From assembly GCA_028715435.1 (NCBI GenBank), contig JAQURU010000018.1:1-12832 (forward strand): a stretch of 12,832 bases of DNA. Reading direction: 5' to 3'. This stretch comes from Minisyncoccota bacterium. Lineage in GTDB: Bacteria > Patescibacteriota > Minisyncoccia > Minisyncoccales > CG1-02-41-26. Below, piece by piece: positions 1 through 5,415 of the stretch; positions within the stretch are counted from its first letter, which is position 1, and every line of letters starts with the position of its first letter. The position numbers and the translations under genes are program-made. The notes beneath the pieces were generated by a model that saw only the letters and a list, made by a program, of their open reading frames with translations, was not told where the DNA came from and ran no database searches.

Positions 1-633
1 AATCTTATCCGCGCCATTTAATATGGCTTGCTTTGGCGTAGTTACTCGTGCCTGTGCCTGGTCCTCACGCTTCACAGCAAAATTTGGCGTAATGCCAGGC
101 GTAACAATCAATGTCCCGGGCTTTAAAACCTTTCTCAGCATTGGCGCCTCTTTCGCTGAAGCCACCACTCCGTCCAGATGTGCTTTTTCAGCTAATAGCG
201 CCCAACGCACAGCTGTATCTTGAATTTCACCAGATATGCCCATTTCCTCATTGAATTCCTGCTTGTCAATACTGGTCAAAACAGTAATGCCTAAAATCTT
301 TAAGTTACTCTTTTCTTGCGTCCTCTTGGCAGCAGCATCAAACATCATTACAGATCCACCAGAAGTATGCACAGTGCACATATCAATCCCAGCGTCAACA
401 TCAGCTTTAATAAAATTCACTACCGTACCGGGTATATCATGATGTTTCCAATCGCGCCACACCTTTAAACCACGGCTTTTGATTTCTTGGATAATTTCAG
501 GGCAAGCAGATGCCAAGGAATTCACTTTGACCATTCCAACTTTTCCTTGCAATTGATCCAAAAGTGGAATTGCTGCTTCCATATTTAGAACATCCAACGC
601 TAAAATTAACCGATCTTTTGCCTTTAACTCCAT
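1..633 (-). CDS. pyrF: Orotidine 5'-phosphate decarboxylase, 3' end cut by window edge
   Basis: The enzyme decarboxylates OMP to UMP, the last step of de novo pyrimidine synthesis, in the cytoplasm. The frame is open to base 1, so the C-terminus is missing; 211 codons are visible. The protein starts MELKAKDRLILALDV. It shows the OMPDC catalytic set: Lys36 in MVKVN, then Asp61, Lys63 and Asp66 in RDWKHHDIPGT, and later the VTPGITP phosphate loop. Two ATGs stand at 639 and 633. I chose 633 because GGGAGG (642-647) lies about 8 nt from it, while the ATG at 639 is only 2 nt from the Shine-Dalgarno. The gene follows pyrD after a 16-nt gap, and its ribosome binding site abuts the pyrD stop, so the two are co-transcribed. 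Family assignment is secure from the motifs. Confidence 0.93.
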   Translation of the reverse strand, partial: MELKAKDRLILALDVLNMEAAIPLLDQLQGKVGMVKVNSLASACPEIIQEIKSRGLKVWRDWKHHDIPGTVVNFIKADVDAGIDMCTVHTSGGSVMMFDAAAKRTQEKSNLKILGITVLTSIDKQEFNEEMGISGEIQDTAVRWALLAEKAHLDGVVASAKEAPMLRKVLKPGTLIVTPGITPNFAVKREDQAQARVTTPKQAILNGADKI

Positions 634-649
634 TTTCATTTCCTCCCTG

Positions 650-1600
650 TTATTCCTGCCTATCAAGAACAATACTTACATACTCTCTCAAAATATTATC
701 AAAGACCGTGACACCGCCATTGAGAAAAGCAGTGCCAACCTGAACTGCCTTTGCCCCAGCTACCAAAAAATCCGCAACATCCCTTCCAGTAGAAATTCCA
801 CCACAGCCGATAATGTCAATTCGCTCAGGCAAAAGCGCTCGTAATTGTTTTACTTGCCCCAAAGCAAACGGTTTCAAAGCTGGTCCGCTAATTCCACCAA
901 ATCCCTCCCCAAAGGTTATGACTGGCTTTCCTTTTTCATCCAGCGCCAGACCATTAGGAAAGGTATTGCAAGAAGTGACAGTTTTTACTAACTCCCAATC
1001 CTCTAATACCCAAGCAATTGATTGAAGTAAAAACGGGTCTGAAATTGGGTTTAGCTTAATGGCAATGTTAGCTTCAATGCCAACTTCCGTCTCAACTTCG
1101 CAAAGAATATCTTTTGTTTCTGAAACATTAAAACAAGGAATTCTTTTTTGCTTATCGTTGAAATAAACATTGGGACAAGACAGGTTAAGCTCTACCATAT
1201 CCGCTCTTGCTTCGAAAGCTAACTTGGCCAAAAAAGCGTATCCCCTCGGTGAAAAGCCAGCTACGCTCACAAAGAGCGGTTTCCCGGCCTTATGAGCAAT
1301 TTCAACCATTTTTGGCAATTCTTGTTGCAATTCTTGTTTATAAAACTCTGCCCCTTTGTTAGGTAATCCATTAGAGTTGAGCGAAAACTGCCCGTCTGGA
1401 CTTGTCCAAAAAACATTACCTTTGTTGCCTTCTCGTGGCTCCACAGTTATTGACCCAACCATAATAGCGGAAACACAGGAATTTGCCAGCTCTTGAATAT
1501 CTTCTGGGCTTCGACAAGTCCCAGCAGCATTTCCTATTGCATGTTGTAACTCCAATCCAGCCAGATTAACAGAAAAATCTTCTTTATTGATTGCAGGCAT
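650..1600 (-). CDS. pyrD: Dihydroorotate dehydrogenase, class 1 (Cys-type)
   Basis: An FMN flavoprotein that oxidises dihydroorotate to orotate, two steps before PyrF. The protein has 316 residues. Visible motifs are NAAGTCRS near residue 24, the catalytic NLSCPN with Cys142 (class 2 enzymes have Ser here), Lys182 in IKLNP, SCNT at 210-213, GGISGP at 235-240, and the FMN-phosphate segment IIGCGGISTGRDV to VQVGTA (264-291). No partner like PyrK is present, so class 1A (soluble, fumarate-using) is more likely than 1B, but this is inference. The frame extends up to 1684. I place the start at 1600 because AGGAGG sits 8 nt before this ATG, while the upstream extension is promoter and leader. It is the first gene of a pyrD-pyrF unit. 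Confidence 0.93.
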   Translation of the reverse strand: MPAINKEDFSVNLAGLELQHAIGNAAGTCRSPEDIQELANSCVSAIMVGSITVEPREGNKGNVFWTSPDGQFSLNSNGLPNKGAEFYKQELQQELPKMVEIAHKAGKPLFVSVAGFSPRGYAFLAKLAFEARADMVELNLSCPNVYFNDKQKRIPCFNVSETKDILCEVETEVGIEANIAIKLNPISDPFLLQSIAWVLEDWELVKTVTSCNTFPNGLALDEKGKPVITFGEGFGGISGPALKPFALGQVKQLRALLPERIDIIGCGGISTGRDVADFLVAGAKAVQVGTAFLNGGVTVFDNILREYVSIVLDRQE

Positions 1601-1655
1601 AAATTTCACCTCCTTTTTAATGTTCTTGTTTTGAAAATTCAAAACATTAGTTTCC

Positions 1656-1684
1656 TTTTTACTCTCCCCAACAGCGAAAGTCAA
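1656..1684 (-). promoter_or_regulatory. Putative promoter of pyrD-pyrF
   Basis: On the minus strand TTGACT (1679-1684) is followed after 17 nt by TAAAAA (1656-1661). The -35 is good and the -10 weak. It lies just downstream of the terminator of the preceding gene and would start RNA near 1649. An 8-bp inverted repeat, GTTTTGAA/TTCAAAAC (1628-1645), follows in the leader before the ribosome binding site and could be an operator or RNA hairpin. Confidence 0.45.
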
Positions 1685-1686
1685 TC

Positions 1687-1723
1687 AAAAAGAGCTTACG
1701 AATTTACGCCGTAAGCTCTTTTT
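1687..1723 (-). terminator. Perfect 14-bp intrinsic terminator after the HAD-like gene
   Basis: AAAAAGAGCTTACG (1687-1700) and its exact complement (1710-1723) flank a 9-nt loop. The A and T runs at the stem ends make it look functional in both directions. On the minus strand it begins within the TAA stop (1722-1724) of the HAD-like gene and precedes the pyrD promoter, so it separates two transcription units. Confidence 0.85.
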
Positions 1724-2144
1724 ATATTGAAAGTGCCTCCCAAAAAATATCCCACCAATTAGAGACAACAGAAAACTTTTTTTCTGTTTCTAATTTTACT
1801 TCTTTGTCTTTTGAGAAAAAACAAACTTTTTCTACGCTTCCCTCCTCCAAAACATTAAGTATATGTTTTGAATCGTTGTCTACAAACATAAAAGCGCCCT
1901 TACAATGTGTTGCCTTATTTCCGTTTGGGCCAGATCTTTCTATCAGAATATTAATATTATTCAACCAAAACCAAGCTACACCTGTAATATACAAAAAGAT
2001 ATCTCTACTTGTAACTATTTTCACATTAAATATCCTAGCTAAAATCAATAGAACAATTTTGGCGTCTTTTTTAAAAATTAAACCCCAATCAAGCACTACA
2101 CCATCGAGATCAAGAACTAATAACGGCTTTTCTATTTCTGCCAT
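1722..2144 (-). CDS. Small HAD-superfamily phosphatase-like protein
   Basis: A 140-residue cytoplasmic protein with the haloacid dehalogenase fold signature. Motif I is VLDLDGVV with Asp12 and Asp14, motif II is the Thr45 of IVTSR, and the acidic motif IV is FVDND (Asp89, Asp91). Lys77 or Lys82 could serve as motif III. There is no room for a cap domain, so a large substrate is possible; the true substrate cannot be read from the sequence. The frame reaches up to 2189. I chose the ATG at 2144 because AGGAGG lies 7 nt upstream and motif I then sits near the N-terminus, as usual. It lies between the tRNA operon terminator and its own terminator. A weak TTGTTT-17-CATAAG could drive it, or it may depend on read-through from the tRNAs. 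Confidence 0.75.
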   Translation of the reverse strand: MAEIEKPLLVLDLDGVVLDWGLIFKKDAKIVLLILARIFNVKIVTSRDIFLYITGVAWFWLNNINILIERSGPNGNKATHCKGAFMFVDNDSKHILNVLEEGSVEKVCFFSKDKEVKLETEKKFSVVSNWWDIFWEALSI

Positions 2145-2182
2145 TTTTATCCCTCCTTTCCTTATGAAGTTTTTAAACATCG

Positions 2183-2212
2183 AAAACAAAACCCCGAAAT
2201 GGGGCTGTTTTT
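2183..2212 (-). terminator. Intrinsic terminator of the tRNA operon
   Basis: Read on the minus strand, CCCC and GGGG enclose a 5-nt loop (2192-2204). A-rich sequence precedes the stem and TTTTGTTTT follows it. It starts directly at the encoded CCA of tRNA-Asp, so it would define the 3' end of the tRNA transcript. Confidence 0.75.
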
Positions 2213-2290
2213 GGCGCGGGTGACCAGATTTGAACTGGCGTTCTCCTTCGTGACAGGAAGGCGCTTTGAACCGGACTAAGCTACACCCGC
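2212..2290 (-). tRNA. tRNA-Asp (GUC)
   Basis: A full cloverleaf can be drawn. The acceptor stem is GCGGGTG/CACCCGC, the D-stem GCTT/AAGC with a GG-containing loop, the anticodon stem CCTTC/GAAGG with loop CTGTCAC (anticodon GTC), and the T-arm GCCAG TTCAAAT CTGGT. G73 is followed by an encoded CCA. The 79-nt length includes CCA. It lies 17 nt after the CAU tRNA and directly before the terminator, so it is the last tRNA of the operon. Confidence 0.95.
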
Positions 2291-2307
2291 ATTGTAAATT
2301 ATAAAAG

Positions 2308-2378
2308 TGGCTGTGGGAAGAATCGAACTTCCTTCTTAGCTTTATGAGGGCTCCGCTCTACCATTGAGCTACACAGCC
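2308..2378 (-). tRNA. tRNA with CAU anticodon (elongator Met, or Ile2)
   Basis: The acceptor stem is GGCTGTG/CACAGCC, the D-arm GCTC AATGGTA GAGC, the anticodon loop CTCATAA, and the T-arm GGAAG TTCGATT CTTCC, with A73. CCA is not encoded, unlike the other two tRNAs here. Unlike the initiator it has a G1-C72 pair and no GGG/CCC in the anticodon stem, so it is not tRNA-fMet. Elongator Met is likelier, but a lysidine-modified Ile2 (CAU read as AUA) is not excluded. The anticodon stem is weak: G27-A43 and C31-A39 do not pair. Its first base is also the last base of the upstream GIY-YIG stop codon. Confidence 0.85.
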
Positions 2379-2650
2379 TAGAGATTTTTGTATTCTAAGT
2401 TTCTCAAAACATCCTGTAGCTGAATTTTAAACTCTTGACGACCCTTACCCCCTTTTAGGAACTTTTCTCTTCTTTTTGCATCTGATTGAAGTAAATACGC
2501 TTCATAGTATATCAGCTTAACTGGCAAACGAAACTTTGTTGCCCTTACAAAACCTGTTTGATGTTTTTCTATTCTTCTCTTGAGGTCGCTTGCATAACCA
2601 ATGTAAAGTTGCCTATCTTTACAACTCAAAAGAATGTAAATATAAAACAT
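2378..2650 (-). CDS. Small GIY-YIG domain nuclease-like protein
   Basis: A 90-residue single-domain protein. The GIY-YIG signature is YIYILLS near the N-terminus and LYIGYASDLKRRIEKH at about 15-30, with the conserved Arg in DLKRRI, Tyr/Glu in YYEAY and the basic REKFLKGG after it. This matches the stand-alone YhbQ/UvrC-N-like family rather than a full UvrC or a homing endonuclease with a DNA-binding tail. Cellular role is unknown. The frame runs up to 2782 but that part is tRNA exon and intron, so I place the start at 2650. There is no Shine-Dalgarno; the ATG lies in a two-copy heptad repeat. The UAG stop overlaps nucleotide 1 of the next tRNA. It sits 59 nt after the intron-bearing tRNA-fMet and is probably on the same transcript. 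Confidence 0.8.
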   Translation of the reverse strand: MFYIYILLSCKDRQLYIGYASDLKRRIEKHQTGFVRATKFRLPVKLIYYEAYLLQSDAKRREKFLKGGKGRQEFKIQLQDVLRNLEYKNL

Positions 2651-2661
2651 AACACATAACA
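2648..2661. repeat. Two-copy heptad repeat CATAACA
   Basis: CATAACA occurs twice in a row (2648-2654, 2655-2661), with two further matching bases. On the minus strand this is TGTTATG twice, giving two ATGs 7 nt apart in different frames; the downstream one is the likely start of the GIY-YIG gene. Confidence 0.7.
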
Positions 2662-2676
2662 CAGTTGGCTTGGGTT

Positions 2677-2714
2677 GGCCAGCTGAGCTGGCCTTAACCA
2701 AGCTTAGCTTGGTT
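2677..2714. repeat. Two adjacent palindromes after tRNA-fMet
   Basis: GGCCAGCT-G-AGCTGGCC (2677-2693) and AACCAAGCT-T-AGCTTGGTT (2696-2714) are perfect inverted repeats with a single central base and a similar AGCTNAGCT core. The second includes the encoded ACCA end of tRNA-fMet, so in RNA the tRNA 3' end could pair with its own trailer. No U-run follows, so neither is a clear terminator. Confidence 0.75.
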
Positions 2715-3048
2715 GCGGGGGGGCGAGTCGAACGCCCGATCTCAGGGTTATGCTTACCAACGACAACTTTCGTTGCTTCCACTTTTCCAAGTGAAATTTG
2801 TGGTCTGGACTATACCTTCTCCCTCTCCTTTTAAAAAGAGGGGGTCCGCCGTCTAGTCTCTACACCTGCCTTCGCTAAAGCTTCGGCAAGGCAATGCCTT
2901 ATCGTTATTTTAGTGAAAGATTGGCTCGGTATTACCTGGCCGCCAGAGACGACTTTGGGTTTCACCGAGTTTGACGGAAAATCCATTGGCTATTACTAAC
3001 CAATGAGCCCTATTTGAGCCCTGCGAGATACCACTTCTCTACCCCGCG
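2710..3048 (-). tRNA. Initiator tRNA-fMet (CAU) split by a group I intron
   Basis: The 5' exon is 3017-3048 and the 3' exon 2710-2752 with encoded CCA. Joined, they give a 75-nt cloverleaf: acceptor CGCGGGG/CCCCGCA, D-stem GAG/CTC, anticodon stem CAGGG/CCCTG, loop CTCATAA and T-arm GGGCG TTCGACT CGCCC. Initiator marks are present: the C1-A72 mismatch at the acceptor end, three G-C pairs (29-31/39-41) in the anticodon stem, and A11-U24. The gene is interrupted between U33 and C34. It is first in the tRNA operon behind a promoter and a hairpin leader. Without splicing, no initiator tRNA could form from this copy. Confidence 0.93.
2753..3016 (-). ncRNA. Group I self-splicing intron in tRNA-fMet
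   Basis: A 264-nt intron whose core can be folded by hand. P1: exon GGGCU (3017-3021) pairs with GGCUC (3005-3009), placing a U-G wobble at the 5' splice site. P2: ATTGG/CCAAT (3000-3004/2985-2989). P3: CCGTC/GACGG (2973-2977/2849-2853). P4: CTCGGT/ACCGAG (2964-2969/2925-2930). P7: GACTA/TAGTC (2854-2858/2808-2812). P8 is a hairpin at 2821-2842. Two 3' hairpins carry GNRA loops: GGAA (2777-2796) and GAAA (2763-2776). The last base is a G, as expected for omega-G. The adjacent P7 and P3 strands are typical of group I cores. No reading frame for a homing enzyme lies inside. Subgroup IC3 is likely for a tRNA intron but not proven. Confidence 0.9.
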
Positions 3049-3051
3049 ATG

Positions 3052-3069
3052 ACTTGGCTTTTGCCAAGT
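3052..3069 (-). promoter_or_regulatory. Hairpin in the 5' leader of tRNA-fMet
   Basis: ACTTGGC and GCCAAGT form a perfect 7-bp stem with a 4-nt AAAA loop on the minus strand. It ends 3 nt before the tRNA 5' end, so the RNase P substrate would carry a structured leader. Role unknown; it may shield the leader or guide folding away from the intron. Confidence 0.55.
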
Positions 3070-3088
3070 AAATTCTAAATTATAAAAT

Positions 3089-3117
3089 ATCTTACCCTAA
3101 AAGCAAGATAAAATCAA
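3089..3117 (-). promoter_or_regulatory. Putative promoter of the tRNA-fMet operon
   Basis: TTGATT (3112-3117), 17 nt, TAAGAT (3089-3094). The segment TTTTAGGGTAAGAT at 3089-3102 is identical to one in the proS promoter. A second possibility is the perfect TATAAT at 3079-3084 with a poor TTGCTT 16 nt upstream. Either would start RNA shortly before the leader hairpin. Confidence 0.6.
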
Positions 3118-3125
3118 CTCTCGCG

Positions 3126-3689
3126 CTAAAAAACTTGCAAGGCAATCAAGGCCTTTTCAAATGCTTGCAAGGTATTTTCTGCATTTTCTTTGTGAAGCTG
3201 ATAATCTGGATCCCGGGCAATATCCTGGCAAAGCCGCCTCGCTTGAAGAACATCTTGTAAATTAGGGATTTCATCAACCGAGGCCCTAGCTAACCTTTCA
3301 TCCATTGTGCCTGTTCCCAGGCCCATTCTAATTAAAATTTCATCCATTAATTTTTCTGCTTCCAGCAAAGCCAACTTCCAGTATACCGGATCATTTTTAT
3401 CAAAATTTTGTTTTATTTTTTTCCACTGCTTTAATGCCTTGCTTGCTCCGAAATCTTTAAAATCTTTTAAAATATCGTAGGTTTCCAGTTGATCTAAATG
3501 AAGAAAGCCAGTTTTTTTATAAAGATAAATAACAGCCACCAAACAAAAAACTGAAAAAATAACAAAAAGAATTTTAATCAACAACAAATCATGCTGAAGT
3601 TTATCAGACACCAAAAAACTAAAATTGTCTTGAATAGACCGAACCAAGTTATTTGCTGCTAAATTTTCAAGTGTTGATGAGGCATCCAT
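3126..3689 (-). CDS. Uncharacterised protein with one N-terminal membrane segment
   Basis: I do not recognise this 187-residue protein. Residues 1-34 are polar. A hydrophobic stretch at about 35-57 (LLLIKILFVIFSVFCLV and onward), followed by YKK, should form one transmembrane helix. The remaining 130 residues are soluble and rich in charged and helical sequence (KQWKKIKQNFDKNDPVYW; LLEAEKLMDEILIRMGL), with a late segment of short helices. There is no cleavable signal or catalytic motif. It follows gatA after 10 nt with no Shine-Dalgarno, so it is probably translated from the same mRNA, and a terminator overlaps its last codons. A membrane-anchored scaffold or adaptor is possible, but nothing in the sequence fixes a function. 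Confidence 0.8.
   Translation of the reverse strand: MDASSTLENLAANNLVRSIQDNFSFLVSDKLQHDLLLIKILFVIFSVFCLVAVIYLYKKTGFLHLDQLETYDILKDFKDFGASKALKQWKKIKQNFDKNDPVYWKLALLEAEKLMDEILIRMGLGTGTMDERLARASVDEIPNLQDVLQARRLCQDIARDPDYQLHKENAENTLQAFEKALIALQVF
3128..3171 (-). terminator. Intrinsic terminator overlapping the 3' end of the membrane-protein gene
   Basis: The self-complementary CTTGCAAG occurs at 3164-3171 and 3134-3141. The two copies can pair to an 8-bp stem around a 22-nt loop that contains a nested AAGGC/GCCTT. Six T residues follow (3128-3133) and run into the TAG stop. It would end the proS-mreB-gatC-gatA transcript within its last codons. Confidence 0.6.
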
Positions 3690-3699
3690 TAAATATATT

Positions 3700-5121
3700 T
3701 TAGAACTTTTCTATAATTTTTGCCAGTTGCAAAATATCAAAGTCAGAAAAATGCTTGCCAATTATCTGCAAACCAACAGGCAAATCATTAATCCTGCCCG
3801 CAGGCATCGACAAAGCGGGCACGCCAGCCAAATTTATAGGCACAGTATAAATATCAGCCAAATACATTTGCAAGGGGTCGTCCATTTTTACTCCAATATC
3901 AAAAGCAGGAAAGGGCGAAACTGGAGTGAATATAAAATCGACTTTAGTAAAAGCATTTTCAAAATCCTGTTTTATTTTAGCCCTTACTTTTTGAGCTTTT
4001 AAATAATAAGCGTCATAGTAGCCAGAAGACAAAGCAAACGTGCCAAGCATAATTCTGCGCTTAACTTCCTCCCCAAAGCCCTCGCCTCGCGTTTGAGTGT
4101 AATCGCTAAATAAATTTTTGGCTTTTGAGCTTTTACCATAACGCACCCCATCAAACCTGGCTAAATTAGCACTCGCCTCCGACGTAGCAATAATATAATA
4201 ACAAGCAAGAGCAAAAGGCATTGTTGGCAAAGATATATCAATAATCTTTGCTCCCTGTTTTTCTATTTTTTTAATAACTGATTCAACAATTTTCTTTACT
4301 TCTTTGTCCAACCCTTCTCCAAAAAACTCTCGCGGTATTCCAATCCTCAAGCCCTCAACTTTGAACTTTGAACTTTGAACTTTGAACTTGTCGCTTGGGA
4401 CACTTGTTGCATCTTTGTCATCTTTCCCTGTAATGGCTTTAAAAACCTCTTCACAATCCTCAACATTTTTAGCCAAAGGGCCAATTTGGTCCAAAGATGA
4501 ACCAAAAGCAATCAAGCCATATCGCGAAACAGCCCCATAAGTTGGTTTCAAACCAACCACGCCACAAAAACTGGCTGGCTGGCGAATTGACCCGCCTGTG
4601 TCAGAGCCCAAACTAAACACTGCTTCATCTCCCGCCACCGCAGCAGCTGACCCGCCAGAAGAACCGCCGGGCACTTTAGTTAAATCATAAGGGTTTTTAG
4701 TAATTTTAAAAGCCGAACGTTCAGTGGAAGAGCCCATGGCAAACTCATCCATGTTGGTTTTGCCCAAAATAACAACGCCCTCGGCTTTAAGCTTATTAAC
4801 GCAAGTTGCGTTTTCCACTGCTTTATAATTTTCCAAAATTTTAGAGCCAGAAGTGCAATTTAAATTTTTAACTAAAATTGCGTCTTTTATAGCACAGGGA
4901 ATTCCCACTAAACTTTTCAATTTCTCACCCTTAGATATTTTTTCATCAATTACTTTAGCTTGCTCTTTAGCGCCATCAGCATCAATCTGCAAAAATGCAT
5001 TTATATCCTTATCTTTTTTTTGTATCTGCTTTAAATAAAAATCACACAGCTCCATTGCTGAAAATTCTTTTTTCTCCAACCCTTCTCTTAATGCTTGAAT
5101 TGTCATTTTAACAAAATCCAT
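3700..5121 (-). CDS. gatA: Asp-tRNA(Asn)/Glu-tRNA(Gln) amidotransferase subunit A
   Basis: The glutaminase subunit of GatCAB, which frees ammonia from Gln so that GatB can amidate misacylated Glu-tRNA(Gln) or Asp-tRNA(Asn). The protein has 473 residues, close to family length. The amidase catalytic triad is in its usual place: Lys79 (CAIKD), cis-Ser154 (GGSSGGS) and nucleophile Ser178 (SDTGGSIRQPA). Its ATG overlaps the gatC stop in TAATG, so the two are translationally coupled; there is no strong Shine-Dalgarno. Four copies of a 7-nt repeat (4360-4387) encode KFKVQSSKFKV in the linker before GLRIGIPREF, where other GatA proteins vary. No gatB lies in the window, so the complex needs a gene elsewhere. 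Confidence 0.96.
   Translation of the reverse strand: MDFVKMTIQALREGLEKKEFSAMELCDFYLKQIQKKDKDINAFLQIDADGAKEQAKVIDEKISKGEKLKSLVGIPCAIKDAILVKNLNCTSGSKILENYKAVENATCVNKLKAEGVVILGKTNMDEFAMGSSTERSAFKITKNPYDLTKVPGGSSGGSAAAVAGDEAVFSLGSDTGGSIRQPASFCGVVGLKPTYGAVSRYGLIAFGSSLDQIGPLAKNVEDCEEVFKAITGKDDKDATSVPSDKFKVQSSKFKVEGLRIGIPREFFGEGLDKEVKKIVESVIKKIEKQGAKIIDISLPTMPFALACYYIIATSEASANLARFDGVRYGKSSKAKNLFSDYTQTRGEGFGEEVKRRIMLGTFALSSGYYDAYYLKAQKVRAKIKQDFENAFTKVDFIFTPVSPFPAFDIGVKMDDPLQMYLADIYTVPINLAGVPALSMPAGRINDLPVGLQIIGKHFSDFDILQLAKIIEKF
4360..4387. repeat. Four-copy heptad repeat inside gatA
   Basis: TTTGAAC is repeated four times without error, with partial copies on both sides (TCAAC before, TT after). 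Being 7 nt long, the unit is read in successive frames and gives the FKVQSSKFKV segment. Gain or loss of one unit would shift the frame; three units (21 nt) would be neutral. Confidence 0.9.
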
Positions 5122-5411
5122 TAGGTTAAAATTTCTTTAACTTTTATGTGGCCCCCTTCACGCTCAGGGGCCTGCTCTAACATTTTTTCAATTGTTTCTG
5201 GGCTCTGGGAAATTGGCACATCTTTTCTTAAAACATTCTCTGAAATTATTTTTTCTTTCTCTAATTCAACTTCACTGACATCAACTTTATTTAATTGGTC
5301 AATATACTCCAAAATTTCTGCTAAGTCCTTTTGCATTTTAGCAACTTCCTGGTCGGTCAATTCCAGCCGAGCCAATTTGGCAATATGAACAACCTCCTCT
5401 TTTGTTAACAT
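5121..5411 (-). CDS. gatC: Asp-tRNA(Asn)/Glu-tRNA(Gln) amidotransferase subunit C
   Basis: The small GatC subunit, which wraps between GatA and GatB and stabilises the complex. The protein has 96 residues, the usual length. The family opening LTKEEVVHIAKLARLELTD is clear, followed by ILEYIDQLNKVDVSEVE and the downstream LRKDV segment. It starts 4 nt after the second mreB stop and ends in the TAATG overlap with gatA, so it belongs to the proS-mreB-gatC-gatA run. Placing gatCA behind proS and mreB groups translation genes with a cell-shape gene, probably just genome packing. Confidence 0.94.
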   Translation of the reverse strand: MLTKEEVVHIAKLARLELTDQEVAKMQKDLAEILEYIDQLNKVDVSEVELEKEKIISENVLRKDVPISQSPETIEKMLEQAPEREGGHIKVKEILT

Positions 5412-5415
5412 AAGA

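Noticed and set aside
23..442. Plus-strand open frames opposite pyrF
   Set aside because: The minus strand codes an intact OMP decarboxylase with all catalytic residues; the plus-strand peptides have no family features.
1601..1684. Longer PyrD start at 1684
   Set aside because: The extra 28 residues cover promoter, leader hairpin and a strong AGGAGG that points to the ATG at 1600.
2145..2189. Longer start of the HAD-like gene at 2189
   Set aside because: The extension overlaps the terminator of the tRNA operon and the AGGAGG that serves the ATG at 2144.
2378..2650. GIY-YIG gene as the homing endonuclease of the nearby intron
   Set aside because: It lies outside the intron and has no DNA-binding tail; the small stand-alone GIY-YIG family is widespread without introns. 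Adjacency alone is not enough.
2651..2782. In-frame N-terminal extension of the GIY-YIG gene to 2782
   Set aside because: The extension would translate the tRNA-fMet 3' exon, its trailer palindromes and part of the intron, and has no homology to the family N-terminus.
4360..4387. CRISPR-like array in gatA
   Set aside because: The units are only 7 nt and contiguous, with no spacers.
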